This document shows, one piece after another, positions 63,331 through 64,000 of a DNA stretch of 64,000 bases. Source of the DNA: Roseiarcus sp036489975 (GTDB taxonomy: Bacteria; Pseudomonadota; Alphaproteobacteria; Rhizobiales; Beijerinckiaceae); the NCBI GenBank assembly GCA_036489975.1, contig DASXES010000049.1, positions 62,001 through 126,000 of the forward strand, read 5' to 3'. Each line of letters starts with the position of its first letter. Positions within the stretch are counted from its first letter, which is position 1. The position numbers and the translations under genes were made by a program. The notes under the pieces were generated by a model. That model searched no databases. It saw only the letters and a program-made list of their open reading frames with translations, and was not told the DNA's origin.

Positions 63331-64000
63331 ATGTCGGCCACTGGAGCGGGGCGCCTTGCGGGCAAGGTCGCGCTCATCACCGGCGCGGCGTCCGGCATCG
63401 GGCGGGCGACGGCGGCTTTGTTTCACGCCGAAGGCGCCAAGGTCGCCGCGACCGACCGCAACGAAGCAGGCCTGAAGGCGCTTGGGCCGGACGCGGACCT
63501 CACGCTCACCCAGGACGTGACCGACGAAGCGCGCTGGCGCGAGGTGGTCGACGCGGTCGTCGCCGCCTTCGGGCGCCTCGACATTCTCGTCAACAGCGCC
63601 GGCATCGCGACCCTCGGCAATATCGAGACGACGACCCTCGCCGACTTTCGCAAGGTGAACGCGGTCAACGCCGAAGGCGTGTTTCTCGGCTGCCGCGAGG
63701 CGGTCAAGGCGATGAAGGAGACGGGCGGCGGGTCGATCGTCAACCTCTCGTCGGTCGCCGGAATCATCGGCGACGCCTCGTCGCTCGCCTATTGCGCGAG
63801 CAAGGGGGCGGTGAGGCTCCTCACCAAATCCGCCGCGCTCCACTGCGCCCGCGCGCGCTACGGGATCCGGGTCAACTCGGTGCATCCCTCGTTCGCCGAA
63901 ACGCCGATGGTGCTCGACGGCATCGCGCGGGCGAGGGACCCCGAGCGGCTGCGCGCGGGCCTCAAGCGCGCGGCGCCGATGGGTCGGATGGGCAGGGCGG
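63331..64000 (+). CDS. Short-chain dehydrogenase/reductase, cut off by the window edge
   Basis: The first 223 codons of a classical SDR. TGAASGIGRA (NAD(P) loop), NSAGIA, Ser in IVNLSSVAGIIGD, and YCASKGA are in place; it continues past 64000, missing only the C-terminal 25-40 residues if of normal length. The sequence resembles cyclohexanol or 3-oxoacyl-type dehydrogenases. GGAGGA precedes the ATG. Divergent from chrA across 134 bases. Confidence 0.92.
   Translation, partial: MSATGAGRLAGKVALITGAASGIGRATAALFHAEGAKVAATDRNEAGLKALGPDADLTLTQDVTDEARWREVVDAVVAAFGRLDILVNSAGIATLGNIETTTLADFRKVNAVNAEGVFLGCREAVKAMKETGGGSIVNLSSVAGIIGDASSLAYCASKGAVRLLTKSAALHCARARYGIRVNSVHPSFAETPMVLDGIARARDPERLRAGLKRAAPMGRMGRA

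Overview
The window is high-GC DNA from an alphaproteobacterium, most likely a member of the Hyphomicrobiales (Rhizobiales). Pointers are a PdhS/PleC-type sensor kinase, HisZ paired with a long HisG, groESL under a CIRCE element, MocD/MocE-like (rhizopine-type) oxidative genes and rhizobial-style sugar ABC genes. No rRNA, tRNA, CRISPR array or intact mobile element was seen. Genus cannot be decided from this stretch.

Layout. 1-9.6 kb: the 3' part of a sensor kinase, a FitAB-like toxin-antitoxin pair with a palindromic operator, a LysR regulator divergent from a PPOX-fold gene, a carboxymuconolactone-decarboxylase/ECF41 sigma pair behind a canonical ECF41 promoter, an AraC-GyrI regulator, and divergent mntH/mntR. 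9.8-24.3 kb: a large TetR-controlled catabolic locus (MaoC hydratase, TetR, LivHMGF-type ABC transporter, acyl-CoA ligase, periplasmic binding protein, Zn-alcohol dehydrogenase, then enoyl-CoA hydratase, biotin-dependent carboxylase beta and alpha, second MaoC, CitE-type lyase). Two promoter regions 8 kb apart carry the same bipartite operator-like element. The set of enzymes suggests uptake, CoA activation, carboxylation, hydration and C-C cleavage of a beta-branched unsaturated acid. The carboxylase-MaoC-CitE order resembles the mycobacterial accD1-accA1-fadE19-Rv2499c-citE operon without the acyl-CoA dehydrogenase.

24.3-39.5 kb: a degraded IS256-type transposase fragment, small secreted proteins, an L,D-transpeptidase, the lutABC lactate-oxidation operon, pncB, a GH108-type muramidase, an Ada-like repair protein, a mechanosensitive channel and hisZG. 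40-50 kb: a very large SAM-cyclase-ATPase-TPR protein, an MFS exporter, groESL with CIRCE and terminator, a transglutaminase-like protein, an acuI-type reductase, tag, an HD hydrolase and a tyrosine phosphatase. 50-59.3 kb: a lysozyme-inhibitor-like protein, a stand-alone Lrp/AsnC ligand-binding domain, flavoenzymes, and a sugar ABC transporter divergent from a membrane desaturase/hydroxylase, Rieske ferredoxin and SDR.

59.3-60.8 kb is an AT-rich patch with a phased repeat array, a strong hairpin over a ribosome-binding site and a membrane-protein gene cut by one in-frame TAA; it looks acquired and decaying. 61-64 kb: a DUF4239 membrane protein, a ChrA chromate transporter and the start of an SDR gene that runs off the right edge.

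The most interesting material is the TetR-linked transport/carboxylation/lyase locus with its shared operator, followed by the Moc-like transporter-oxygenase pair, the textbook ECF41 module, and the AT-rich patch at 59-61 kb. Functions are inferred from motifs and recall of protein families; no searches were run.
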